Positions 10,044-18,676 of a DNA stretch of 64,000 nucleotides are shown here, in pieces (position 1 is the stretch's first letter; every line of letters starts with the position of its first letter). A program made the translations under genes and the position numbers. The DNA comes from Larkinella insperata. Its GTDB lineage: Bacteria > Bacteroidota > Bacteroidia > Cytophagales > Spirosomataceae. The notes beneath the pieces were generated by a model. The model was not told the origin of the DNA, did no database searches, and saw only the letters and a program-made list of their open reading frames with translations. The stretch is taken from the NCBI RefSeq assembly GCF_026248825.1, contig NZ_CP110973.1, positions 3,927,501 through 3,991,500 on the forward strand. The letters run 5' to 3'.

Positions 10044-10361
10044 ATGAATATCAGCTCTCCCCAAGCAGGCCGATATTATTATGTCGGAAATGAACCGACG
10101 CTGTTTACTGAAAAATTATTACAGGAAATCCTGCCTCATCACCGCCCACAGCCCATTCGTTTGACCAAGCAATGGTTGTCTCTCTTCGGTTTTAAACCTG
10201 ATCCCCACCGCACGTTCTGGTATTTTCAGGATTTAAAGCTCGTGCCGGGTCTGAACTGCTGGCTGTGTGTGAGCAGCCGCCGGTACTTGTATTTCGTGCA
10301 CGAGTTGCAGGAGTGTTTCGCTGATATCTACCAAATGGAGTTGCCGCTCGAAAGTCACTGA
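10044..10361 (+). CDS. Small protein of unknown function (105 aa)
   Basis: I do not recognise this family. The protein is rich in aromatics (Trp, Tyr, Phe) and has no signal peptide, membrane segment or known motif. A WYFQDLKLVPGLNCWLCV stretch followed by RRYLYFVHEL looks like a compact beta/alpha domain. It stands alone between the hydroxyproline operon and the FIST operon, with about 160 bases upstream and 455 downstream free of genes. A clean ATG, a composition unlike random sequence and the lack of a better frame make it likely to be real. Confidence 0.6.
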   Translation: MNISSPQAGRYYYVGNEPTLFTEKLLQEILPHHRPQPIRLTKQWLSLFGFKPDPHRTFWYFQDLKLVPGLNCWLCVSSRRYLYFVHELQECFADIYQMELPLESH

Positions 10362-10754
10362 CCGGCAGTTCTCCCATCCTTTTTTGCCCCATTCTCTAAT
10401 TTAAACGAATCCCCAGCTACTGGACGGATCTAGCACGATATTTGCCACTTTCTCAGTGGCTGAGGGCAACCGGTAGTTGGGCAGATTTGCGCTTTTCATT
10501 TCAGATTTTTTCAGGTTTACATTTCGATTCGCTGCTTGATAGCTATTGAGCGCCAGAAGGTAGCGTTGCCGCTGTGTCACTCTCAACGGAACTGACCGGA
10601 TATAACGTTACCCGGTTTGTTGCCGATGCATTCTACCGAATTGAACCAGGTTGATTGTGGGGTCAGGCATCAAAAAATAATCACCCGATGTGCCCGGGCA
10701 GTGGCACTAAACAGTCGTATGTCCATTTTTTGCACAAGACTACTTAGTGAAGTC

Positions 10755-10768
10755 ACTGTCCCGACAGT
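10755..10768. promoter_or_regulatory. Inverted repeat ACTGTCCCGACAGT upstream of the FIST gene
   Basis: Two perfect 6-bp half sites around a 2-bp centre lie 25 bases upstream of the putative -7 element, where an operator could act. No regulator can be assigned. Confidence 0.35.
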
Positions 10769-10792
10769 AGGCGGTTGATGAAAGTACCTACC

Positions 10793-10800
10793 TAACTTTG
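10793..10800 (+). promoter_or_regulatory. TAACTTTG, Bacteroidota-type -7 element
   Basis: It matches the TAnnTTTG consensus of the main Bacteroidota sigma factor and lies 16 bases before ATG 10817, implying a very short leader. A TTG at 10775-10777 is closer than the usual -33 spacing, so the promoter is not complete by consensus. Confidence 0.35.
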
Positions 10801-10816
10801 ACTGGTTGCTAGACGA

Positions 10817-11950
10817 ATGAAATTGAATCAATCCGTTTATCAAGATCAGGCGTGGACCTTTTTGTCCGAAACGCCGGGCTTTTCTGCTACGAATGCTCAG
10901 TTGGTGCTGGCTTTCGGCGAACGGTTTCTCCTGGAGAAGCTAAATCTGTACGACGAACTGCGGCTTCGGTTTCCGGTTGCGGATATCATTATCAACTCCA
11001 CGTCCGGGGAAATTTACCTGGATAAGGTTCACGATGATTCGGTCATTGTGACGGCTATCGAATTTGAGAAAACCCGGATTCAAACCGTTCAGATCGACAT
11101 CAACAAGCATACGGAGAGTTACCAGGCCGGACAAAAACTGGCCGAAGCACTCGATGCGCCTGATCTGGCTGCTTTGTTTCTGATTTCCGACGGCGGAAAA
11201 GTGAATGGCAGTGACCTGACGCGGGCCCTCAATCAGCTTTTACGACCTTCCATTCCCATTACGGGCGGACTGGCGGGCGATGCGGCCCGTTTTGAACAGA
11301 CTCTGGTGGGCCTCAATCAGAACCCGTCGGCCGGGAAAATTGTCGGTGTGGGCTTCTACGGCGAGCACCTGAAAATTGGCTACGGTTCCATGGGCGGCTG
11401 GGACGTGTTCGGCCCGGAACGCGAAGTGACCCAGGCTAATTACAATGTACTGTACCAGATTGACGACAAGCACGCCCTGGATTTATACAAAGAATATCTG
11501 GGTAAGTACGCCGAAAACCTGCCGGCGGCTGCCTTTCTTTTTCCTCTGTCCATGCGGGTGACAACCGACTCCGAGCCGTTGGTACGAACCATTCTGACAA
11601 TTGACGAAGCAACCAAGAGCATGACGTTTGCGGGGGATATGCCGGAGAAAGCCCTGATCCGGTTTATGACCGCCAACCTGGATCGGCTCATCGATGCGTC
11701 GGCCACGGCTGCCCAGATATCCATGAAACAACTGGATTTTACGCCCGAACTGGCCATTCTCATTAGCTGCGTCGGCCGCAAACTAGTGCTGGGCCAGCGG
11801 ACCGAAGAAGAAGTGGAAGCGGCCCGGGAAGTGTTTGGCCAAAATGCCGTGATGACGGGGTTCTATTCATACGGTGAGATTTCTCCCCTCAACACCCGCT
11901 GTGAACTACACAATCAAACCATGACCGTAACCGTCTTTTCCGAAAACTGA
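10817..11950 (+). CDS. FIST domain signal-sensing protein
   Basis: 377 residues with an N-terminal FIST domain (LVLAFGERFLL ... IINSTSGEIYLD ... ITGGLAGDAARF) and the C-terminal FIST_C part (YNVLYQIDDKHALDLYKEYLG; late GFYSYGEISP). FIST proteins are predicted small-ligand sensors, proposed to bind amino acids, and are often next to signal-transduction genes. There is no signal peptide or membrane segment, so it is probably cytoplasmic. The stop lies four bases before the start of the hybrid histidine kinase, so the two should be co-translated and probably work as sensor and kinase partners (inference). The ligand is unknown. Confidence 0.9.
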   Translation: MKLNQSVYQDQAWTFLSETPGFSATNAQLVLAFGERFLLEKLNLYDELRLRFPVADIIINSTSGEIYLDKVHDDSVIVTAIEFEKTRIQTVQIDINKHTESYQAGQKLAEALDAPDLAALFLISDGGKVNGSDLTRALNQLLRPSIPITGGLAGDAARFEQTLVGLNQNPSAGKIVGVGFYGEHLKIGYGSMGGWDVFGPEREVTQANYNVLYQIDDKHALDLYKEYLGKYAENLPAAAFLFPLSMRVTTDSEPLVRTILTIDEATKSMTFAGDMPEKALIRFMTANLDRLIDASATAAQISMKQLDFTPELAILISCVGRKLVLGQRTEEEVEAAREVFGQNAVMTGFYSYGEISPLNTRCELHNQTMTVTVFSEN

Positions 11951-11954
11951 ACCG

Positions 11955-13481
11955 ATGGACGCAAATAATCTGCACAAGCTGCTGGCCCGGCAAATCAATA
12001 AACACCTGACGGAAGAATGCCTGCAACACGATCGCTTTCAACAGTTTCTGAAGGCTGTTAATGACTCCTATCAAAACTTCGATCGGGACAAAGAACTGTT
12101 TGAGCATTCGTCGTTTCTGAACGAACGGGAGTACGCCAACATCAATCAGAAGTTGAAGGAAGAGATCAGCCAGCGCCGGCAGTCGGAAGAAAAGCTGATT
12201 GAAGCCATTCAATCCCTGAAAACACCTGAAGGCGACGAAATACCGGAGTTTGGGCCGGAAAATCTCGTTACGCTGGTTGATTTTCTACAGCGGCAAATCG
12301 GACACCGCAAGCAGATCGAACAGGAGTTGCGGACGGCCAAGGAAATTGCCGAAAACGCCACGCTGGCCAAGTCGGAGTTCTTATCGATGATGAGCCACGA
12401 AATCCGGACGCCCCTCAACGGTATCGTCGGCATGACGTACCTGATGAGTCAGGAGGAAGTACCGCCCGGCCTGTCCGAGAACCTTAAAACGCTGCAATTT
12501 TCGATTGAACACCTGCAGGCGCTGATCAATGATATTTTGGATTTTAGCAAGATCGAAGCCGGGAAAGTTGAGCTGGAAGAAACTAACTTCGATTTCAAGC
12601 ATCTGGTATCCAACATCAAACGGGCGCACCAGTTCAAGGCGGAGGAAAGCGGAACACGCATCAAACTAATGATCGACGACGACATTCCGGATATTCTTAT
12701 GGGCGATTCGTTGCGGATCGGTCAGGTTCTGTCCAATCTGGTTTCGAATGCCATCAAATTTACCAAACAGGGGACCGTTACCATCGAGCTGTCGCTCCTG
12801 AAAAAGGATGACGAGGTGGCCTCCATGTATGTTTCGGTGCAGGATACGGGAATCGGGATTGCACCCGAAAAGCAGCAGGCCATTTTCGAGATGTTTACGC
12901 AAGCCAACTCGGCCACAACCCGAAAATTTGGCGGGACCGGACTCGGGCTCGTTATAACCAAACGTCTGCTGGAATTGCACGGCAGCACAATTGAGGTGGA
13001 AAGCCAGGAGGGAAAAGGCGCTAAATTCTTTTTCACGCTTGACCTGCGCATTGGTTACGCTGTCAAACAAACTTACAACCTGCCCACCGACACCATCAAC
13101 GACCAGACGCTGAAGGGCATCCGGGTATTGCTCGTCGAGGATTATCCGGTCAATGTAAAAGTGGCGTTGAAGTTTCTGAGTCGGTGGGGCGTCTCGGTGG
13201 ACGTTGCGGAGAACGGTTTGATTGGGCTGGAAAAATTCCTGGCCGGTTCCTACGACTTGATTTTGATGGACCTCCAGATGCCGGTTATGGACGGCTACAC
13301 GTCGACGCAGCAAATTCGGGAAACCGATTCACAAATTCCGGTGATTGCCCTTACCGCTTCGGCCACGTACAGCAACCGCGACCGGGCCATCAGCGCCGGG
13401 ATCAATGATTATGTTACAAAGCCGTTCAATCCCAACGACTTATTTCACAAGATAGCCAAACATTGTCAACGGCTGAATTGA
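11955..13481 (+). CDS. Cytoplasmic hybrid sensor histidine kinase / response regulator
   Basis: 508 residues. Residues 1-135 are mostly helical and charged, with a likely coiled coil before the kinase core, and have no PAS, GAF or membrane segment. HisKA carries phospho-acceptor His148 in SMMSHEIRTPLNG; the ATPase domain has N-box Asn265, DTGIGI near 297 and GGTGLGLVI near 326. A receiver follows, with acidic residues in VEDYP, phospho-Asp439 in LMDLQMP and Lys489 in TKPFNP. Without an input domain of its own it probably receives its signal from the FIST protein encoded just upstream. An HPt protein follows directly, giving the parts of a His-Asp-His-Asp relay. Confidence 0.94.
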   Translation: MDANNLHKLLARQINKHLTEECLQHDRFQQFLKAVNDSYQNFDRDKELFEHSSFLNEREYANINQKLKEEISQRRQSEEKLIEAIQSLKTPEGDEIPEFGPENLVTLVDFLQRQIGHRKQIEQELRTAKEIAENATLAKSEFLSMMSHEIRTPLNGIVGMTYLMSQEEVPPGLSENLKTLQFSIEHLQALINDILDFSKIEAGKVELEETNFDFKHLVSNIKRAHQFKAEESGTRIKLMIDDDIPDILMGDSLRIGQVLSNLVSNAIKFTKQGTVTIELSLLKKDDEVASMYVSVQDTGIGIAPEKQQAIFEMFTQANSATTRKFGGTGLGLVITKRLLELHGSTIEVESQEGKGAKFFFTLDLRIGYAVKQTYNLPTDTINDQTLKGIRVLLVEDYPVNVKVALKFLSRWGVSVDVAENGLIGLEKFLAGSYDLILMDLQMPVMDGYTSTQQIRETDSQIPVIALTASATYSNRDRAISAGINDYVTKPFNPNDLFHKIAKHCQRLN

Positions 13482-13510
13482 AACCAATCCAAAACGAACT
13501 TGCATATCGT

Positions 13511-13903
13511 ATGTCTATACTTACTGGCAGTAGGCCCCCTTCCACGGATACAATACCTGATAAGCTGGATCAAAAACGTTTGCTGCAACTTTATGCGGAT
13601 GATACCGACATGCTAATCACCCACATCGAGTTGTTTCTGGGTGAAGTAATTCCGCAATTTCAGGAACTCGAAGAGCGGATTCATCTTATGGACTGGGCGG
13701 GGGTAAGGTCCCTGACCCATCAACTCAGGCCGTGGTTGAGCATGGTGGGCTTGACCGATCTGGAAAATAAATTATGGGAGATGGAAAGGATTGCCGGAAA
13801 CCGTCCGGATCGCGAAACTCTGCTGGCGCTGTGGGGTACCTTCAAAGAAAAATTGCGGCAGATGACACTTGTGCTGAATAGTGAATTAGAACGGATGAAG
13901 TAA
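13511..13903 (+). CDS. HPt phosphotransfer domain protein
   Basis: 130 residues from ATG 13511; a TTG at 13463 in the same frame would overlap the kinase gene and was judged less likely. The protein is all-helical, with the HPt phosphorylation site at His70 in SLTHQLRPWLSMVGL. Pro where many HPt proteins have Gly (HxLKG) is, as far as I know, common in Bacteroidota members. Lying 29 bases after the hybrid kinase, it would take phosphate from that kinase's receiver and pass it to a separate receiver, of which a candidate is encoded at 14215. Confidence 0.85.
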   Translation: MSILTGSRPPSTDTIPDKLDQKRLLQLYADDTDMLITHIELFLGEVIPQFQELEERIHLMDWAGVRSLTHQLRPWLSMVGLTDLENKLWEMERIAGNRPDRETLLALWGTFKEKLRQMTLVLNSELERMK

Positions 13904-14214
13904 GAGCAACTGGTTGGTTTTCGAAGATTTTGGCGCACCCCGCTGCTTTCTCAAAACTGCGGAAATGGGAATGCAGGTTGATTAAAGTTTTATTAAAAAA
14001 GTGACTTTTTCGATTAAAAAACGTCATTTTAGAGCAAAAAAGGCCAATTGTCAGACAAAATCTGTATGCGTGCTTAGTTTGTGTACGATTTTTGTTACTG
14101 ATATCAATAGATTGTAAATGGTAATCGTTGCCCGGGGCGGAGGGGCGTGATGGGTTGAAGAAGAACAGCCACCAGCCATGAAGCGTGTTAATTTGATTGG
14201 AACAACCTACTTAT
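13904..14214. other. Intergenic region before the single-domain receiver
   Basis: About 310 bases, A/T-rich in the first half, with no convincing frame. Presumably it holds the promoter of the receiver/sugar-transferase operon, but I see no clear TAnnTTTG element. Confidence 0.55.
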
Positions 14215-14649
14215 ATGGAAAATAAATACAGTGTTCTTGTTGTAGAAGATGATACGTACATCCGGAAGGTACTACGTCACACCTTGCAAACGGAGTTTGA
14301 AGTAACAACCTTGAATAACGGAATCGAAGCGATGGATTGGCTGGAAGCGGGCAATCCGGTTGATATTATCGTTACGGATCTGCAGATGCCATACCTAAGC
14401 GGCCAGGATTTGATTCGGACGATTCGCGCCAGTTCGCTGTTGCGCCAGGTTCCCATCATTGTCTTGTCCACGTTTACGGATAGCGCCACTAAAATTGCCT
14501 GCCTGGAACAAGGGGCCGACGATTATATGATCAAGCCTTTTAATCCGCTCGAAGTGAGAGCGAAAATTAATGCGATCCTGCGCCGGACGAGCGACAAGAA
14601 CGGTGCCGTTTATTCAGCACCCATGCCTAAAAACAGGCCAGCTTTTTGA
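14215..14649 (+). CDS. Single-domain response regulator (REC only)
   Basis: 144 residues from ATG 14215; an in-frame TTG six codons earlier was not used. It is a complete receiver: acidic triad Glu11/Asp12/Asp13, phospho-Asp55 in VTDLQMP, Ser85 at the Thr/Ser position and Lys107 in IKPFNP. The remaining ~30 residues are short and polar with no DNA-binding domain, so output must go through protein contact. It sits between the HPt gene and the sugar-transferase gene (20 bases before the latter) and is the natural acceptor for the relay. A close paralogue with an altered acidic pocket is at 37951. Confidence 0.9.
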   Translation: MENKYSVLVVEDDTYIRKVLRHTLQTEFEVTTLNNGIEAMDWLEAGNPVDIIVTDLQMPYLSGQDLIRTIRASSLLRQVPIIVLSTFTDSATKIACLEQGADDYMIKPFNPLEVRAKINAILRRTSDKNGAVYSAPMPKNRPAF

Positions 14650-14669
14650 TATTTTAGCTTACCATCCTT

Positions 14670-15839
14670 ATGCTAGCGGAATTGGCAAACGGAACTGCCT
14701 TTCGAGTTTTATACGTCGAAGATAACCCTCAGATGGCCGCGGATTTTAATCAGGCGTTCGGTGAAACCGCGTCGATTACCGTGGTGAGCAGTCTGAAAGA
14801 AGCTCTTTTTTACCTGGAAACCGAACCTGATATCGATCTGGTGGTTTTCAACGACCGGTTGAACAGTACGTCGTTTCTGAACGCTGTTCGGAACAATCCG
14901 AACAGCGGGAAAATCTCGACCATTCTGCTAACCGACGATCCCAGCATTGACCTGCAATCAGAACCGTTTCGGGGGCGCGTGATCGATGTATTTCGCTACG
15001 GGTATTCCGAGGAAGCTTTACAAACGCGGTTGTCGTATCTGATTCGCAAAAAGCAGTACGCCGAAACGGGCGGTAACGCCGAGAAAAGCGTTCAAGTTCG
15101 GATGCCAATCTGGAAACGGATTTTCGACTTTACGGGTGCTTTTATTTTGCTCCTGATCCTGTCACCCATTTTGCTGGTGGTTGCCATTTTAGTAAAACTC
15201 GATTCAAAAGGGCCTATTTTTTACGGTTCTAAGCGGGTTGGAATGGGGTATAAAGTATTCAGTATGTACAAATTCCGGACGATGCGAACCGATGCGGACA
15301 AGATGCTCTCCAGCATGTCGTCACTGAATATGTACAACACGAAAAAGGTGGATGAACCGGTAGATGCGCTATGTGAAGCGTGCCGATTGGCTGGAACGGG
15401 TTGTCAGCGGCCTCTTTTTCTGGATGATAAGCAAGTCTGTGAAGATGTCCATTTCCGTACCGAGAAAGCGAAAGCCATGTTCTCGAAGTTTAAGGAAGAT
15501 CCTCGCGTAACCCGGCTGGGCAAGTTTCTGCGCAACACCAGCATCGACGAGCTGCCGCAGTTTTATAACATTTTACGGGGCGATATGTCCTTCGTTGGCA
15601 ACCGGCCTCTGCCGCCTTACGAAGCCGAAAAGTTAACCGCGGCTGGTTACGCCCGCCGGTTTGCGGCTCCGGCCGGGCTGACGGGACTCTGGCAGGTGAC
15701 CAAGCGGGGCGGGGCGGCTGTTTCGGATCAGGAACGCATCCAGCTTGATGTGCTTTATGCTAAGAAGTTCTCGTTCAAAACGGATTTAATGATTGTGATA
15801 CGAACCCTAAAAGCGGTATGGCAGAAAGAGAACGTGTAG
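14670..15839 (+). CDS. Priming sugar-phosphate transferase with N-terminal pseudo-receiver domain
   Basis: 389 residues. Residues 1-128 resemble a receiver (VLYVEDNPQ; ILLTDD), but the phosphorylated Asp is replaced by Asn61 (VVFNDRL) and the conserved Lys by Arg109, so phosphorylation in the normal way is unlikely. Residues ~147-389 are a bacterial sugar transferase (WcaJ/polyprenyl glycosylphosphotransferase): a hydrophobic membrane hairpin at 154-177, KVFSMYKFRTM and SIDELPQFYNILRGDMSFVG. Such enzymes attach the first sugar phosphate to undecaprenyl phosphate. Between the core motifs is an insertion with Cys235, 238, 245 and 257 (C-x2-C-x6-C-x11-C), possibly metal-binding. The gene overlaps the next GT2 gene by 22 bases. 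Confidence 0.87.
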   Translation: MLAELANGTAFRVLYVEDNPQMAADFNQAFGETASITVVSSLKEALFYLETEPDIDLVVFNDRLNSTSFLNAVRNNPNSGKISTILLTDDPSIDLQSEPFRGRVIDVFRYGYSEEALQTRLSYLIRKKQYAETGGNAEKSVQVRMPIWKRIFDFTGAFILLLILSPILLVVAILVKLDSKGPIFYGSKRVGMGYKVFSMYKFRTMRTDADKMLSSMSSLNMYNTKKVDEPVDALCEACRLAGTGCQRPLFLDDKQVCEDVHFRTEKAKAMFSKFKEDPRVTRLGKFLRNTSIDELPQFYNILRGDMSFVGNRPLPPYEAEKLTAAGYARRFAAPAGLTGLWQVTKRGGAAVSDQERIQLDVLYAKKFSFKTDLMIVIRTLKAVWQKENV

Positions 15840-16771
15840 ACAGCGTACCGTTGATTTCGCTGATCACCATCAACTACAACCAGGCTGCGGTTACCTGTGA
15901 ACTTCTGGAATCGGTCCGGGGGTTGAACTACCCTCGTTATGAGGTTATTGTGGTCGATAATGCTTCGGTTGAAGATCCAACTGAGCGCATTGCAAGGGGA
16001 AATTATCCGAATGTTAAGGTTATCGTTAGTCCGGAAAATCTCGGCTTTTCGGGCGGCAATAACCTCGGTATGAAACACGCTCAGGGCGATTATTTCTTTT
16101 TCCTGAACAACGATACGGAGGTGACACCGAACTTGCTGAACGAACTGCTGAAACCGTTCAAAGCCAACCCCCGGGTTGGAATCGTATGTCCCAAAATCCG
16201 GTTTTACTTTCATCCGACAATTATTCAATATGCGGGCTATCACCCTCTGAGTCTGTATACCGGTCGTACCTGGTCAATTGGGCTGGGCGAAACCGATCGG
16301 GGACAGTATGATCAGGGCGGCCCGACGGATTTTGCCCACGGTGCGGCCATGATGGCTAGCCGCCGGGCTGTTGAGGAAGGAGGGGATATGGATGAATCGT
16401 TCTTTCTATACTACGAAGAACTGGACTGGTCAATGCAGATTCAGCGGGCTGGGTTCCAGATTTACTACCAGCCGTCGGCCCTGATTTATCATAAAGAGTC
16501 GATCAGCGTTGGTAAGGCCAGTCCGATGAAAGTTTATTACCTGACGCGCAACCGCTTGCTATTCATGCGAAGAAATGTCGGTGGTTTTCCGTTGTATGTT
16601 TTCATCCTGTATTATTTCTGTTTTGCCCTGACCAAAGCGGCTCTTGTGTATGCGGTGAAAGGGCAGATTGCGTACCTCAAATCTTTAACTAGGGCCATCT
16701 CCTGGCATTTCAAAAATAAAATTCGCCGGCCTGCAAAAGCCGTTCTCCCGCCCGTCGTTGCGATTTCTTAA
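15818..16771 (+). CDS. GT2 family glycosyltransferase (rhamnosyltransferase-like)
   Basis: 317 residues. The GT-A fold is seen in SLITINYNQAAVTCELLESV, the NNDTEVTPN segment (DxD-like, metal/nucleotide-sugar binding) and GGDMDESFFLYYEELDWSMQI, typical of WcaE/rhamnosyl-transferase relatives. A hydrophobic segment near residues 255-285 may anchor it to the membrane. It starts inside the end of the priming transferase gene, so translation is coupled, and it likely adds the second or a later sugar to the lipid-linked repeat unit. The sugar cannot be told from sequence. Confidence 0.88.
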   Translation: MAERERVDSVPLISLITINYNQAAVTCELLESVRGLNYPRYEVIVVDNASVEDPTERIARGNYPNVKVIVSPENLGFSGGNNLGMKHAQGDYFFFLNNDTEVTPNLLNELLKPFKANPRVGIVCPKIRFYFHPTIIQYAGYHPLSLYTGRTWSIGLGETDRGQYDQGGPTDFAHGAAMMASRRAVEEGGDMDESFFLYYEELDWSMQIQRAGFQIYYQPSALIYHKESISVGKASPMKVYYLTRNRLLFMRRNVGGFPLYVFILYYFCFALTKAALVYAVKGQIAYLKSLTRAISWHFKNKIRRPAKAVLPPVVAIS

Positions 16772-16782
16772 CGAACCTATTT

Positions 16783-17991
16783 ATGGAAACCTTTCTGGCT
16801 GTCTGCATTGGGCTAGTGTTGTATACGTATATTGGATACGGTATTCTGGTTTGGCTGCTCGTTCGCATTCGCGGACGGCGGCCTGTGCTGGAAGTGGACC
16901 CGGCTTTCAGCCCGGAAGTAACGCTGATCATTCCGGCGTACAACGAGCGGCTGTGCCTGGCCGAAAAAGTGGCCAACTCCTTTGCCCAGCATTATCCCGC
17001 CGATAAAATCAAGTTTCTGTTCGTTACGGAAGGGTCAACGGATGGTTCATCCGACTTTCTGCGTGCGACTTACGGCTCCAGAATTGCGCTATTGGAAGGA
17101 ACTGAACGTCGGGGAAAAGTGGCCGCGATGAACCGCGCCATGCAGCAGGTTGCTACACCGATCGCGATTTTTACGGACGCCAACACCATTCTCAATCGCG
17201 AGGCCGTTCAGAATCTGGTGCGCCATTTTCAGGACCCGAAGGTCGGTGCGGTAGCGGGCGAAAAACGGATTCTGACCAACGATAGCGAATCAGCAGCTGG
17301 TTCGGGGGAAGGGCTTTACTGGAAGTATGAATCGTTCCTGAAGCGGATGGACTCGGACCTTCACACCATTGTCGGGGCGGCTGGCGAACTTTTCGCCGTC
17401 CGGACCGACTTGTATGAGCCCGTCGAAACGGATACGATCCTGGACGATTTTATTATCTCGCTGCGCATCGCCGGCCGGGGATTCCGCGTTGCTTATGAAC
17501 CGGATGCGTATGCGATGGAACGGCCTTCCTTCTCGATAATCGACGAACAGAAGCGCAAAATTCGCATTTCGGCCGGGGGCTTTCAGTCCATTGTCCGGCT
17601 GAGCTATCTGTTGAACGTTTTTCGTTACGGCTGGCTGACCTTTGAGTATGTTTCTCACCGGGTTATGCGTTGGGCTGTGGCCCCCCCCTGTTTACCGTTA
17701 ATTTTTCTGGCTAACGGCTGGCTGGCGGTTCGGGAGTGGTTAAATGGTTCGGCAGGCGGGTATGGCTGGACGAGTTTATTTAGCCTTCAATGTTTATTTT
17801 ACGCGGCTGCCTGGCTAGGATACCGGTTGGAAAAGCAAAATCTGCGCTGGAAACTTCTGTTTGTGCCATTTTACTTCACCTTCATGAACGTTTGCGCACT
17901 GGCCGGACTAGTACGTTATCTGAAAGGAAATCAGTCGGGAACTTGGGAAAAAGTTCGCCGGGCGGGTGAAGTTGAATTTAAAGCGCCGTAA
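16783..17991 (+). CDS. Membrane GT2 family glycosyltransferase
   Basis: 402 residues. An N-terminal transmembrane helix (about 3-24) is followed by a GT2 domain (TLIIPAYNER; AIFTDANTIL; TILDDFIISLRI; then the EQKRKIRISAGGFQS motif comparable to Q/RxxRW) and C-terminal membrane helices around 300-385. This is the architecture of processive or membrane-tethered GT2 enzymes such as those building exopolysaccharides. It follows the previous GT2 gene by 11 bases and ends the rightward operon starting at 14215. Whether it is processive cannot be decided. Confidence 0.88.
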   Translation: METFLAVCIGLVLYTYIGYGILVWLLVRIRGRRPVLEVDPAFSPEVTLIIPAYNERLCLAEKVANSFAQHYPADKIKFLFVTEGSTDGSSDFLRATYGSRIALLEGTERRGKVAAMNRAMQQVATPIAIFTDANTILNREAVQNLVRHFQDPKVGAVAGEKRILTNDSESAAGSGEGLYWKYESFLKRMDSDLHTIVGAAGELFAVRTDLYEPVETDTILDDFIISLRIAGRGFRVAYEPDAYAMERPSFSIIDEQKRKIRISAGGFQSIVRLSYLLNVFRYGWLTFEYVSHRVMRWAVAPPCLPLIFLANGWLAVREWLNGSAGGYGWTSLFSLQCLFYAAAWLGYRLEKQNLRWKLLFVPFYFTFMNVCALAGLVRYLKGNQSGTWEKVRRAGEVEFKAP

Positions 17992-18676
17992 TTGGGGATT
18001 GTGCTTATTCTTCTAAAATATATTTTATAATTTTCTTTATCGTGTTTATATAATCTGATTAGAAGCCTATTACTACAAAGGTTTTTACCTACGCCAATAA
18101 GGAATATATAGCAGTTTAGACTGTTGCCTTCAAATCTTAAAAGTTTCATTTGTTTCTCTTAAATAGCCTCTTTAAAACCGGTTCATTTTCAACTAACCGC
18201 TAGATTGTTTTGTCTGATAAAACGGTTCCGGTGAAATGTAGCTTGTAGCCTTCTCTTCTGTTGACTGCGTTACAGCCTTGAATTGATTTTTTGTTTAAAG
18301 TATTGAAAAAGAGTATTCAAGCTGCGTTCTTCCTATCTCTTGAATCCGGTAGCGCGTAGGAGGTTCTGGTTTAGTAAGAATAACTGGCTGTGCGCAGAAA
18401 GAATTTAAGAGTCGTAAAAAAATATTTTTTAAGGTGCGCAAAAATATTTTCATATTCTGTGACCGTTTTTTATCCAAAAAATCGAATTAATGTGTATTTA
18501 TCAAGTCTGATTACTTATTAATTGCAGAAATAATTTCATATTTTTTGATAATGTCTGGCAATTGCGTTTACTAACTTATTGGTACTAAATCGTTGATTGT
18601 AAGATATATTTGATTGCAAATGCGTTAGTTATTTAGTCCCCGTTTTCTCTCTTTCCCTATAAATTAGTTAGCTGTT
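17992..18676. other. Long AT-rich intergenic region upstream of the secreted glycosidase
   Basis: About 685 bases with no credible gene; a 60-codon leftward frame at 18295-18477 is low-complexity and unsupported. It contains a perfect AT palindrome at 18417-18430 (AAAAAATATTTTTT) and two TGCGCA hexamers at 18391-18396 and 18435-18440 flanking it. Its length suggests a regulated promoter or untranslated leader for the glycosidase gene. Confidence 0.6.

Larger units (their letters stand above)
10362..10816. other. Intergenic region upstream of the FIST/kinase operon
   Basis: About 455 bases without a convincing gene. A 61-codon leftward frame at 10401-10586 has no support. The right end carries an inverted repeat at 10755-10768 and a -7-like element at 10793-10800, both described separately. 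Nothing else was seen. Confidence 0.6.

Noticed and set aside
10401..10586. 61-codon leftward frame with a faint resemblance to a helical outer-membrane-protein tail
   Set aside because: No start context, no homologous context, no partner fragment nearby; similarity is too weak to call a pseudogene.
13463..13510. TTG start of the HPt gene inside the hybrid kinase gene
   Set aside because: ATG 13511 gives a complete HPt domain with no overlap.
18391..18440. Two TGCGCA palindromes flanking an AT palindrome
   Set aside because: Six-base palindromes are common; without conservation data they cannot be called an operator.
18295..18477. 60-codon leftward frame in the long AT-rich spacer
   Set aside because: Low-complexity Lys/Leu/Phe composition expected from AT-rich DNA, and it crosses an AT palindrome.
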